The translations under genes and the position numbers were made by a program. The notes below the pieces were generated by a model that worked only from the letters and a program-made list of their open reading frames with translations, was not told where the DNA came from and made no database searches. From assembly GCA_963691705.1 (NCBI GenBank), contig OY829543.1, forward strand, positions 49,332,564 to 49,396,563: DNA of 64,000 bases. The letters are read 5' to 3'. Source of the stretch: Viola odorata (Eukaryota; Streptophyta; Magnoliopsida; Malpighiales; Violaceae). The first letter of the stretch is position 1. The number at the start of each line of letters is the position of its first letter. Of the stretch, positions 31,238-41,967 are shown piece after piece.

Positions 31238-34200
31238 CTAGGGCAAGACAGGTGGGTCTGTCACCAGAGGGTGGAAACCTTCGTGGAATAGTTCCAATCT
31301 GTGGTCACGCACTTTGGAAATGAGGCCCGTGTCCATACTCTGAATCTCGACTACACCATGATCATACAACTTCGTGACACGGTAAGGGCCAGTCCTCCTA
31401 TGCTTCAACTTTCTGGAAAATAGCCTAAGACAAGAATTATAAAGTAAAACCTTTTGTCCAGTATCAAAGGTTTTAGAAGAGAGCAACTTATCGTGGTGAG
31501 TGTTAGTCTTAGCCGTGTCTTGGGCAGGTTGTGGAGTTGGGTTATCATTGGGCGTCTTGCCCTCGATGGTCAAGGAAGTAGCAGTAGCAGTTGAGGCGGG
31601 GGTTACCGTAGCCTCAAAAGTGGTCAAGACAGCTGGAGTCATGGCTAGTTGAGGAGTGCAAAGAGCTGGGTCAAGTGTCTTAACGTCGACAACCGTCCAT
31701 CCAAGGGCCTCGTGGTATCCTTTGAGTGTCGACACCAGCTCGCGCTCCGCATCTGGATCAAGCTTGCTAGAGATGATCACCGGGAGTGTGTCATGTTCGC
31801 CAAGGTAGGCGTACTTGAGGTGCGAGGGCAAGCTCTTCAACTTCAACTTAGGGCCCTGCACAAAAGAAGGGGCAGACACTGAATTTGTAGTGATGTTCCT
31901 GTCGAGGGCAAGATGTGCAGAGTTGTCAGCGTTAAGATCAGAAACTTGTGTAACAATAGGGTCAATAATATCAACAATTGAGTGCTCTGAAGTCACAAGT
32001 GTCAAGACCAAAGGGTCTAGTGCGACGGGTGAAATAGTTCTGTCTAGGGCAAGCTGGATAGAGTCGTCCGCGTCAAGATTGGAAACTTGTGTAGCAATAA
32101 GGTCTACAACGTCAACATTTGAATGCTCTTCTAACGCGGCAGTGACTTCATGTAATTCTGGTGGAGTCTTACTTGTCGAGGCCAAGACGTCCAATCTTGC
32201 TGGCGTGATGCTTCTGTCGAGGGCAGACTGAAAAGGTTCAATAGAATTCAAGTCAGTAACTTTATCAACCAAAGGATCGATCGTATCAGCAAAATTAACA
32301 CAAGCAAGATTAGAAGGATATTGCACGGCTTCCATCATGTTGAACTTAATGATTTCTCCATCAAATTCAAGAGAGATAGATGCGTCATGAACGTCTATCT
32401 TGGCCCTGGCTGTAGCCAAAAACGGTCGCCCTAGAAGAACATCTGTGGCTTTAGCGGATTCTTCATTCTCCATGGCAATGACATAGAAGTCTGCGGGAAA
32501 TAGGAAGTCGCCTACTTGGACCAAGACGTCCTTAATTACACCTTCGGGGCGAATTACGGAACGATCGGCCAATTGGATGACAAGCGGGGTTGGCTCGAGG
32601 GGTCCTAGGCCAAGACGGTTGAAAATCGTCAAGGGCATGACATTAATGCCAGCCCCTAGATCACACATGGCCTTGCCAATACTGACTGTCCCTATCGTGC
32701 AGGGGAGGACAAACATGCCCTGGTCTTCGCACTTTGGAGGGATCTTCTGTTGGATAATGGCAGAGAAATTCGCCCCCACACTTATCTTGTTTACCCCGGC
32801 CAAGTTGCATTTGTTAGTGCAAAGCGTTTTCAGGAACTTGGCATAGCGGGGCACATTTTTGATGGCCTGGAGAAGTGGGATATTGACGAGGACTTTGCTG
32901 AACATATCAAGGATTTCTTGATATTCTTCCTTCTTCTTGGTCTTGACGAGCCTTTGAGGAAAGGGCGGCTCGAGGATCTTGTGTATATACTCTTGGGTAA
33001 ATTCTTGTGGGCTCGTGTCACCTCGTGGAGCCATCCCTCGTGGGGATCTAATGCGATCCTCCATCACTTCTGGGAGTTTAGGCCCAATAAACTTGGCTTT
33101 GGGTATTTTCTTGGGCAAGATTTCAGATTCAGGAGACTTTTCGACTTCGAGGCCTAGATGCTCTGGGAAGGATTTTTCAACGTCGAGGCCTAGATGCTCT
33201 GGACGGGGCAAGACGTAGCCACTGCGAAGAGTCATAGCACACACATTGTGCTTTGGGTTGGCCTCAGTCTGGGGCGGCAATCTGCCCTGGTTTTTCAATT
33301 CTATCATGTCCGTGGCCATGATGCTCATTTGTTTTTGTAGATCAGACATGATGCTCATTTGTTTTTGTAGATTAGTGATGGCATTCCTACAGTGAGCTAC
33401 CTCATCAACCGGTGGGGCAGAATAATTGGAGGTCTGGCCCTGATTGGGTTGATAGAAAGATTGTTGGTTGTTGGGAGGGGTAGATCTAGGCTGGAAGTTT
33501 TGGGCATTGAAAGGTGGTTGGGCCTGATTCATGTACTGATTGTGCTGCGTTGGTTGTCCTGGTCCAGACGTTTGTTGATGGCTGACCCAACCGGAGTTTG
33601 GTGGTCTCCACACTTGATTGTAATTCTGTCCGTATGGGGCCTGATTGTAATTTCCAATGGCGTTGATACTCTGAATTTCATCGGGGATATGGGGGCACGC
33701 ATCTGTAGGATGATCAGGCATGTTGCAAATTTGACAGGTCTTGACCTGAACTGACTGTCCAGGGGTCATGTTCTGAAGCATGCCCATCATAGCGGTCAAT
33801 TGGGTCTGCATCGCGGCCACTTGGGCATCTTGCCCTGGATGATTGCTTTCCTCGGGTATGCAATTCCTTGCCATTAACTCTATGGTAGCCTTCGCGGCTG
33901 CAGGTGTGAGTCTGGTGATAGCACCACCAGCAGCGGCGTTGAGCAATGCCTTGTCACGAGCTTTGAGACCTTCACAAAAATATTGGATGAGGGCGTGCTC
34001 GGTAAGGTTGTGTGAGGGGCACATAGCTTGCATCTTTTTGTAGCGCTCATGATACTGACCAAAATCTTCTTCTTTCCTCTGGACTATAGACACCAATTGC
34101 TTGCGAGTTACATTAGCCATTTCTGATGGGTAATATTTTTCGGTGAAGGATTTTGACATTTCAGCCCAAGAATTGATGGAGTTTGGGGGTAGATCATAGA

Positions 34201-34705
34201 ACCAGTCTAGGGCATCATCTTTCAAAGACCACATGAAGGCTCGGAGCTTGGCGTGCTCAATACTGACATTGGCCGGCTTCATGGCGTCGCAAATAGAGTG
34301 CAATTGCTGAAGATGGCGGTGAGGATTTTCCTTTGGAACACCACGGAAGAGGGGTAGATGGTGCATGACTGCGGACTTGAGCGTCCAATCATGGGGAACA
34401 GTGGGCCAAACGATACAAGTGTTTGGTGTTTCAGGGGCACCATTGAGGTCCTCAATGGTCTGCGGAAGATTGTCGATATTAGGACGGTCTGCCATATTGA
34501 GTATCTCGGGGTAGACAACTACTGGGTTGTCGAGGTCGGGATGAAGATGATTGTCGGGACCGGTTTGACTAGAGGTTTGACTGTCGAGGGCAGGACGGGG
34601 AATTACTCTTCTAGAGGTTGCTCCGGCCTGTCTCCGAAATTCTCTCTCTGTCTTCGTGAGTTCGTGGTCGAGGGGTAGAAGCTCAGGTGCAGATCTCCTG
34701 GTCAT
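31238..34705 (-). CDS. gag: Fused Gag-protease-integrase C-tail protein of non-autonomous Athila
   Basis: 1155 residues without a stop; MTRRSAPELLPLDHE is taken as start because the PBS and LTR lie just upstream (a longer frame would begin inside the LTR). Gag core (about residues 100-300) with 'HLPLFRGVPKENPHRHL' and 'DWFYDLPPNSINSW'; zinc knuckle Cys-x2-Cys-x4-His-x4-Cys (CQICNMPDHPTDAC) near residue 325. Protease with DLGAGINVMP near 680 and DVLLGRPFLAT near 765. Three degenerate repeats of about 50 residues (ALDRSITP / ALDRTISP / ALDRNITT) follow. Then the start of RT (GYHEALGWTVVDVK) breaks off near residue 1000 and the frame passes to an integrase tail (FDTGQKVLLYNS, GPYRV). RT, RNase H and integrase core are absent, apparently by in-frame deletion. 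Confidence 0.9.
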   Translation of the reverse strand: MTRRSAPELLPLDHELTKTEREFRRQAGATSRRVIPRPALDSQTSSQTGPDNHLHPDLDNPVVVYPEILNMADRPNIDNLPQTIEDLNGAPETPNTCIVWPTVPHDWTLKSAVMHHLPLFRGVPKENPHRHLQQLHSICDAMKPANVSIEHAKLRAFMWSLKDDALDWFYDLPPNSINSWAEMSKSFTEKYYPSEMANVTRKQLVSIVQRKEEDFGQYHERYKKMQAMCPSHNLTEHALIQYFCEGLKARDKALLNAAAGGAITRLTPAAAKATIELMARNCIPEESNHPGQDAQVAAMQTQLTAMMGMLQNMTPGQSVQVKTCQICNMPDHPTDACPHIPDEIQSINAIGNYNQAPYGQNYNQVWRPPNSGWVSHQQTSGPGQPTQHNQYMNQAQPPFNAQNFQPRSTPPNNQQSFYQPNQGQTSNYSAPPVDEVAHCRNAITNLQKQMSIMSDLQKQMSIMATDMIELKNQGRLPPQTEANPKHNVCAMTLRSGYVLPRPEHLGLDVEKSFPEHLGLEVEKSPESEILPKKIPKAKFIGPKLPEVMEDRIRSPRGMAPRGDTSPQEFTQEYIHKILEPPFPQRLVKTKKKEEYQEILDMFSKVLVNIPLLQAIKNVPRYAKFLKTLCTNKCNLAGVNKISVGANFSAIIQQKIPPKCEDQGMFVLPCTIGTVSIGKAMCDLGAGINVMPLTIFNRLGLGPLEPTPLVIQLADRSVIRPEGVIKDVLVQVGDFLFPADFYVIAMENEESAKATDVLLGRPFLATARAKIDVHDASISLEFDGEIIKFNMMEAVQYPSNLACVNFADTIDPLVDKVTDLNSIEPFQSALDRSITPARLDVLASTSKTPPELHEVTAALEEHSNVDVVDLIATQVSNLDADDSIQLALDRTISPVALDPLVLTLVTSEHSIVDIIDPIVTQVSDLNADNSAHLALDRNITTNSVSAPSFVQGPKLKLKSLPSHLKYAYLGEHDTLPVIISSKLDPDAERELVSTLKGYHEALGWTVVDVKTLDPALCTPQLAMTPAVLTTFEATVTPASTATATSLTIEGKTPNDNPTPQPAQDTAKTNTHHDKLLSSKTFDTGQKVLLYNSCLRLFSRKLKHRRTGPYRVTKLYDHGVVEIQSMDTGLISKVRDHRLELFHEGFHPLVTDPPVLP

Positions 34706-34742
34706 ACAAATAAAAGAAAGAAAATTAGTCCGTAAACAAAAT

Positions 34743-34760
34743 TCCCCGGCAACGGCGCCA
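34743..34760 (-). other. Primer binding site of Athila element
   Basis: Minus strand TGGCGCCGTTGCCGGGGA, 5 bases inside the 5' LTR. This is the usual Athila-type site, generally assigned to tRNA-Asp. Confidence 0.88.
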
Positions 34761-34765
34761 AAATT

Positions 34766-36360
34766 TGACGCGCCGTCGAAACACGCATCAAATATAGTAT
34801 AAAATATTTCCTGATAGGCTAGATGCACAAATTAATGTATATAGCGGCAAGTCAGGGTCGAACCACAGGGAAAATGAAGGACTAAATTTAATCTTGCCCT
34901 AAATGTATGATGAGGATGAAAATGCAACAGACATAAAAGTAACACAAGGGGGGGGGGGGGGGGGGGGGGGTTTGGTTGGTCTAGACGAATCTAGCCAACG
35001 ATGGCAGTTGATGTTGAGACAGAGAATAAAGGTGCAGATAACAAGTAATAATAGACAAACAAAATAATTAAATAAAAAGGGAACGAAAATAAAGCAAGAG
35101 AATATCAATAAAAATGGTAAAGACTAACAAGTGTAATAAAGATGATAGCAAAGTAAGTAAAGATAATAGATCAGATAAAAGGAGAAATCTTAGCAGGGGT
35201 AGACGGCGGATTGCGTCGAGGTCTAGTCGGTCATCGGTGCAAGGATAGACTGCGTTCACGCCATAGACGTGCTATAGGAACCCTGTTTTCACGGAGATTC
35301 CCTACTTCTCTTCTTAAGAGAAGTCACTCCCAAGGTACGCTTATGGGAGTGGCCGTGACACTGTGCCCAAGGTACGCTTATGGGTCATACACACAGGCCC
35401 GTGAAGTGGAGAGAAGACACGTCTAGGGCTAGACACTGAGAAGTCTGCCCTAACCGGTTTCTTGCCCTAGCCAGATTGGACCAAACGACATGATGACTCT
35501 GGACCAGGTGCCTACTCTATTCCATGGCCTCACGTTAGTTATTACCATGGAAATGACAATATTCATGAGAAACATGCAAATAGGTGATCAAACTACCAAC
35601 AAATCTCACACGAAATGACAATAAAATGGCAAGAAAGCGGATACAACAATGAACACGTTTTAAGAACACTTTGACCTCCCAACTATCCTCTTGCAATCCT
35701 TAAAACACCCCTGCCAAGACTAAGAGATTTAGCCACTCATGCTGGAAATCATGCACAAGATAGATGGAGAAAGCAACATAAACAGAGAAGAGGTGCAGAT
35801 GAAAACGAAAATCTGGATTAAAAACTAATTGGAGCTTGGGGCTCCAATTTCTGGAAAAATAAAGGAAGAACAAACCCCAATGTTAGAGAGGTGGCTACAA
35901 TGATTGAAAACCCTAAAAAGATGAAAAATATACTAAAAAGTAGCCTCCCTTTTAACCTAAAGTTAAGGTTCTATATATAGCCTAACAACCCCACTAGGGG
36001 ACAAAATGGTATAGAGGAATATTCTCTGATGAGCTGGATGATTTGCACATGGAATCCCGCTAGAATCTTTTTAGCATCTTCGGCCAAGCGTCATCCGAAA
36101 AGAAACATCCTCGTGCTCCGTTTAGGCCTAGACATAAGATCTCGTCTAGGCCTAGACAGTAGGTCTCGACGATGAAACTGCATCTAGGGCTCGACGATGA
36201 AAGATCAGCAAAAATGCATCCAAATGGCGCGCTTTTCAGCAAGTTTCTCCCTTTAGTCCAAATCTACAAAGTGGTTGGAAAACAAGCCAAATTAGTAGTA
36301 TCAAGTGTGAAATTAGACCTAAAAGAGAGGGAAAAACATGCATAAAAAGGCATCATATCA
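34766..36360 (-). repeat. 5' LTR of Athila element
   Basis: Matches 26672-28256; G run of 23 at 34948-34970. Ends ATCATATCA, followed by TSD ATTGC at 36361-36365. Confidence 0.93.
35972..35979 (-). promoter_or_regulatory. LTR TATA box of Athila element
   Basis: TATATATA within GGCTATATATAGAACC on the minus strand; the same site is at 27868-27875 in the 3' LTR. It would drive the minus-strand genomic transcript. Confidence 0.6.
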
Positions 36361-36365
36361 ATTGC

Positions 36366-37270
36366 CAAACAAAATGCACAGGAAATTCCCTGTAGTAAAA
36401 ATATAAGAAATAATTATGTGAAAGATATCATATTGGAACATTAATTAATTTACTATATCTATAAATATAAATAATATATATATATATACACACACTAATA
36501 GTGACATTAGAAAATAAATAAGCAAAGAAATAAAATTTTAAGAATAATTTTTTTTTCTTACCTATATAAATATTATCTTGCATTTGGATTCTCAGAACAT
36601 GTTATAAATAATTCTGTAAGCATTGTCTTTGATACATGTTCCCAAAGTACCACTTCTTGCAAATTTTGATTCTCCGAATAATAGTCATCTTGTTTATTAG
36701 GCAAATATAATTGCAAATTTATCACCGGAGGATTCATCTCATTTAAATTGAATTCATATATCCTCCATGTAGCTTCTTATGGAGAGACAAATCTCCCATC
36801 TTGAAATTGTTCTATCTCATCAACCAAATTACTCCCATCATTTGATGCAATGTATACAAATATTTATTCATGGCCTTTGTATACGCACTTATAAAGATAC
36901 TTCACTGACTTAATGCTAGAGCAGATCTCAACATTTATGTGGCAACCCTATCTTGTAAACAAGTAAGAGCTATATGACACAATTAAAAGATTTGTTATAT
37001 AGTTTAGTATTAGATAAACATTCAATCTAATTATTAATTTTTAAAATATTCATTAATCACATAAGCTTTAAGCAACCAATTTGGCTCTTTTTTTTAAAAC
37101 ATTTGACACCATCAAATCAAACATTTAATCAAATTATTAATTTTAAAATATTAATTAATCACATACCTTGATATTCATAAAAAAATGATTGAGCTTTAAG
37201 CAACCAATTTCATTCTCTTCTTTTGACATTTAGCACCATCAAACTATTGGTCGCTTTTCTTTTGTTTGTA
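36366..37270 (-). pseudogene. Helitron helicase, N-terminal half remnant
   Basis: Continuation of the 24815-26666 gene beyond the Athila insertion. On the minus strand, 36700-36800 encodes WRIYEFNLNEMNPPVINLQL and 36860-36900 encodes YLYKCVYKGHE, both typical of the Helitron Rep/Hel N-terminal helitron-like domain. A possible start region MSTNKRKATNSLMVL lies near 37268. Stops and AT-rich intron-like stretches separate the pieces. Confidence 0.7.
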
Positions 37271-37917
37271 GACATATTTTCCTACAATTGAAATAAATTT
37301 AAAACATGAATTTGCAAGTAAGTGGTAATTTAAGTAATTTATTGAATAGTGTATGAAATTGTATAAATATACATATATGGATCTAATTGAGTTTTAATCT
37401 TTAAAGAAAAATTCATTAGTAGTTGTTTTTTTAAGTAATTTACTTAATCTTGGTATCCTCCTAAATTCAGGAAAAAAGTTTACAAAACTTTTAACTGTCA
37501 TCTTCCTCCTTGATTAGTATCGATCTTCCTAGATTATAATCAAGCTTATGGCAATATGCTCATGGGATCTATTAAATGAAGACTCACACCATTGAAGTTA
37601 AAGGTAGCAAGAATGATGAAACCAGAAGCATGACGATACATAACCATAATAAGCTTAACTAATCCACTCATAATTATAAGGTGCAATAAGAGAAACAACA
37701 TGAAGGCCTTGAAAGAGGACACCACACTAAATCAAGATTGATTGATGGTAACAGGCACAACACTGCTCAATTTTTCATCTTCAACCTATTGGTTTAAATA
37801 TCAATCAGAAAAAAATAATGATGATGGTTCAAACAATTTTGACAATCATAAATACATACATATATGGATCAAAATAATTAAATATAAGATTCATATAATA
37901 AATATATAATTCATACC
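37271..37917. other. AT-rich sequence, probably Helitron 5' region
   Basis: No gene seen. It may contain the Helitron 5' end, but no clear terminal TC motif was found. The base composition changes sharply to GC-rich near 37918, where the LINE begins. Confidence 0.4.
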
Positions 37918-38021
37918 ATCTTCACCCCCCTCCGGCCAGCCCACTGCTGTCGGAGGCTCCAACAATACCAGACACCTACTGTGCTGGTGTAATCAACCAA
38001 CCTAACCTGGACCCACACACC

Positions 38022-39487
38022 ATGCATCGACCCCATCCCATTATGCGGGATTTTGCAGAACCAATAACGTCCTTCTACTTGGAGAACCTCCCCCTGCACG
38101 TCGACCACAAAGCCTTAGAGTATTTATTGGTACGTAGATGGCGATTACCCCATTACCTTTGGGTGCGCGATGTTTTTATTCCTCGTCGCCGGAATAAAGC
38201 TGGAAGACGATTCGGATTTGTTAGGTTAGAAGGAGTGGCCAATCCGACGGAGATGGCAGAAGCTCTAGGGAAACAACACATCGGGGCTTCGGCACTACGC
38301 TGTAGCCTAGAGAGATTCGGGAGACAACCTCATTCGGGATCACACATACCAGCAAAGGATAGGACTGGCAAGGTTTGGAACAGGTACGTGGGAACTATCC
38401 ATTCAGAAACCGTGGTGGCCGAAACCCAGGTATCGCATACTCATTGGCCGGCACTTGAACAACCCCTTAGTCCTACGGTCAGGCGTGAAAAGCAGGAGGG
38501 TGACGTCATTGACTTATCCATTCTAGCAGGAAATAAGGAATGGCTCGAGAGATGCGCAGTAGGGATTTTGCGCAGGATTGAAACGGCACCAGAAATCCAA
38601 TAACTATTGGCTGAAGCAGGCCTGAACTGTGAGACAAAATTGATGGGAAGGGGACTGGTGTTGCTTGAGTTTCCGGACCATGAGGAATTTTCTAGGGCAA
38701 TGGAACAAGGTAATCCGGCAGTCGATGACATCCTTAGTAGGGTGCTGCCATGGAAGGAATCAACCCTTAGAGGGGGGCGGCTATGCTGGATTCATTGTAC
38801 TGGTCTTCTAGTACAAGCGTGGGGGATGGACTCCTTCAAAGCCATTTCAAAAGCGGTTGGGCAACTCATAGCAGTGGACGAAAATACGACGCAAAGGAAA
38901 AGGTTAGATGTGGCAAGAATGCTTGTTTCGGTGGAATCAACTACTTTAGTTAAAGAGTTAATAGTTCGTCTAGAAGAGAAGAAGCATAGGGTTTGGATTC
39001 AGGAAGAACCTATGCAAGGGGCTACCTCCATCCTTGACTGGATGGGGGGGTTAACACGGGAAATGAGAGTGAGACAGATGAGGAAGAAGAGGGACAGCCG
39101 GACAATGAGCCTTATCATGATCACGAACCCACGGCAGCTGACCGTGAATTGCTTAGCGAGACAGAGGAGGTTGCTAGGACGAACCTCACAAACGAACGTA
39201 CACCTTTCGTGACAACCAGGGTTCCAGCCAGAAGAGTGAAACGGTTGGTGGGTAACAAGGGCAGCCTAGAGACAGAGCAGTCGGGTGAGGGATCAACGTC
39301 GGTAGTGGGAATAGTTGACGACGCTGACATCAATAATATGAATAAGACAAACGAGAAAACCATTCTAGCAGGGAAGGCGTGGGAACTGGGTATGGCAATG
39401 TCCCTTACAAAACTTGTTCAGGAAAAAGCTTTCTGGGACTTTGACAAAGAGAGATTTGAAGGGGAAGTGGGTAAGTTAAGGAGTTAA
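38022..39487 (+). pseudogene. LINE ORF1 (RRM-type RNA-binding protein), broken
   Basis: ORF1 proteins coat the LINE RNA. An RRM lies at the N-terminus: RNP2-like FYLENLP near 38070 and RNP1-like RRFGFVRL near 38210. The same frame is stopped by TAA at 38601-38603, then resumes with 'GRGLVLLEF' and 'AVDENTTQRKRLDVAR', a block common in plant L1 ORF1. A frameshift moves the C-terminal part into the frame at 39149-39487. Confidence 0.8.
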
Positions 39488-39518
39488 GAAGTAGTCTTTT
39501 CTCGCGAGTACAATAGGG

Positions 39519-41967
39519 GTGATGGTTAGGTTGCTGTCTTGGAATAGCAGAGGTCTCAATGGTGTGCCAAAGAGACGTTTCCTTAAGCAGGTCATTAGGC
39601 GTGAGAAGTTAGAAGTGGTCTTCCTGCAAGAGACTAAACGGGAGCAGATTTCGGATTACTTTGTAAATTCAATGTGGAACGGCGTAGGGGTTAAATGGTC
39701 TTCCGTCCCGGCTAGTGGGAGTTCAGGGGGGTTGCTGGCAATGTGGAATCAGGACGTTATAGAGGTGTCAGAGGTCCATGCAGGAGAAAGGTACATCTGG
39801 TTGGAGGGGTGTGTTAAAGCCTCGGGGTTTAGGTGTGTCATGGTTAACGTGTATGCGCACTCAGATGCTGCGAACAGAGGGATTTTATGGGATCAGATTA
39901 ACGACAGGATTGGGAACAGCTCGAATCCGGTCCTTGTTGCTGGCGACTTCAACGAGATTTTGCATTTGTCAGACAGATCCCGAGGGAATCATGAAACTAG
40001 AGGCATGCGAGATTTCCAAAGCTGGGTTAATAGAAATCATCTCAGAGATCTCCACCTGTTAGGTAGGAGGTTTACGTGGGCTAATGCTGTGAGCAGGAGC
40101 AGGATAGATAGGATTTTTGTCCAGACAGGTTGGGATATTGGTAGGCCTAATCTGCGGGTGTCAGCTTTAGGAAGAAATGGCTCTGATCACGTGCCTATGG
40201 TGATCAGCCAAGAGGCCCCGGATTGGGGTCCTAAGCCGTTCAGAGACTTGGCGGTTTGGTGGGAGGTCCCGGGGTTTAAGGATCGGGTAAAAGAATGTGG
40301 GCAGAAGCTAGCTTGGAATTCCCTGGTCCTCACATGGTGGTCAAGAAGTTGAGGTCTCTTAAGAGCAAACTGCGCATTTGGAATAGGGAGGATTTTGGCT
40401 ACATAGAAACCAGGTTAAGAACTCTCACTCAAGACCTGGACCAGTTAGATAGGGTGGCTGATGAGAGGACCCTAACGGCGGAGGAGAGAATCAGACTTCA
40501 GGATGTGCAGAGAGGGTTATGGGATACCCAAGGCCACACGAGCAGGCTTTGGCAACAAAAGTCTAGACAGAGATGGGACTCCCTCGGCGACAGGAATACC
40601 CGGTTCTTCCACCTGTCAGCTAAACTAGAGATGTCGAGGTGTAACATTACTGAAATCATACAGGGGAGCAGCAGAATTACAAGTCCGGTGGAGATAAAAG
40701 AAGCGGCGGCCAATTATTTTGCGGATTTCTTCAAAGAAAACAGGTGGGAAAGGCCGCGTATGTTAGATTTGGGGTTCCGTAGTCTGAATTCTACGAAGGT
40801 GGAGGAGCTCGATAGGGCTGTTACTCCTGATGAGATTTGGGAGGCGGTTCACAGCTGTGGGGGGGACAAGTCCCCGGGTTCGGATGGATGGTCCATGGGG
40901 TTTCTCAAGCGGGCTTGGGAGGTTGTGGGGGCGGATTTCAGTGAGCTGGTGGTGCAATTCTTTTGTTCAGGTCGTTTCCCTAGAGGAGCCAATACATCTT
41001 TCCTTACTTTGATCCCGAAAATCAAGGCTGCTAAACGGTTCTCAGAATTCCGACCTATCAGCCTTGTTAGCAGCTACTATAAGGTGATTTCTAAGATCCT
41101 TGCTAATAGGTTGGCTAGAGTCATTTCTTCAGTAGTTAGCCCTGCTCAATACGGATTTATTAAGGGTAGAAGCACGCTAGACTGCGTCATGGCAGTGAAT
41201 GAAGTGGTTCACTATCTGAAGAAGAACAAGCAATCTGGTTTCCTCTTCAAGCTAGACTTTGAAAAGGCATACGATTCCGTCGAGTGGACTTATCTTTTTG
41301 ATGTTTTGCACCTTATGGGGTTTACTAAGAAGTGGATTGGGTGGATTCGCCATTGTCTTAGCTCCGCCAGGGTGTCTGTGCTGGTTAATGGTTCCCCGTC
41401 AGCGGAGTTTGTGGTCAGTAGAGGATTACGGCAAGGGTGTTCAATGTCCCCCTTCCTGTTTAATATCGCGGTGGAGGGCCTGCACCTTTTGATTAACAGG
41501 GCGCACGATCGGGGGCTGCTTCGCGGGATTGGAGGTGAAGCGGTGGGTTGGAATGCTACTCACCTTCAGTTTGCGGATGACACTCTGATATTCACCAAGA
41601 ATGACGAGGAAGAGGTCCAAAACGTCAAAGGGATTCTTCGCTGGTTTGATGCTTTCTCCGGGCTGAAAGTCAACTACCATAAGAGTTCTCTAGTAGGAAT
41701 AAACATCTACAGACAGTTAGGTGAAAGCATGGCTCGTCGTGCTGGCTGCAGGTTTGAGACTCTTCCTTTTAAGTACTTGGGCTCTTCGGTGGGCATGAAC
41801 CCGCGGAGAAAATCAAATTGGTCGAACCTTGTTAGGAAGATGAAGGAGAAGCTCGCTACGTGGAAGGGAACGCTCCTTTCCCTTGGAGGCCGGATCACGC
41901 TTATAAAAGCCGTGCTAGCCAACCTCCCGATCTATCACTTGTCGATTTTCAAAATGCCAAGAGGGAC
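39519..41967 (+). pseudogene. LINE ORF2: endonuclease and reverse transcriptase, frameshifted and truncated
   Basis: Endonuclease domain (39519-40250) shows LLSWNSRGLNG, LQETKRE, VAGDFNEIL, SRIDRIF and GSDHVPMV, the catalytic signature of L1 AP-like endonucleases that nick target DNA. A frameshift near 40300-40350 moves to the RT frame: FRPISLVSSYYK (41050), FKLDFEKAYDSVEW (41245), GLRQGCSMSPFLFN (41425) and catalytic FADD (41572-41583). The frame ends in the thumb region (IYHLSIFKMPRG) at the LTR junction. Confidence 0.9.

Larger units (their letters stand above)
26672..36360 (-). mobile_element. Athila-type LTR retrotransposon, 9.7 kb, non-autonomous
   Basis: LTRs 26672-28256 (3') and 34766-36360 (5') are flanked by TSD ATTGC (26667-26671; 36361-36365). 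The PBS (34743-34760) and a PPT (28257-28270) set the minus orientation. Reading both LTRs I saw no difference apart from a G run of 13 versus 23, which alone explains the 1585 versus 1595 bp lengths; insertion is therefore very recent. Internal region 6.5 kb with a single Gag-protease-integrase-tail ORF and no RT/RNase H/integrase core. Confidence 0.93.
37918..41967 (+). mobile_element. L1-type LINE, 3'-truncated by an LTR insertion
   Basis: Two ORFs in the plant L1 order: RRM-containing ORF1, then ORF2 with an AP endonuclease and a reverse transcriptase. The 5' edge is set by the composition change near 37918 and could be off by tens of bases. The 3' end, poly(A) and TSD are missing because the third Athila LTR starts at 41968. 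Confidence 0.88.

Noticed and set aside
31649..34678. Plus-strand frames opposite the Athila Gag
   Set aside because: Shadows of the minus-strand ORF; no domains.
38022..38603. Host RRM protein gene
   Set aside because: It is followed in order by LINE ORF1 C-terminal blocks, AP endonuclease and RT, so it is the LINE ORF1.
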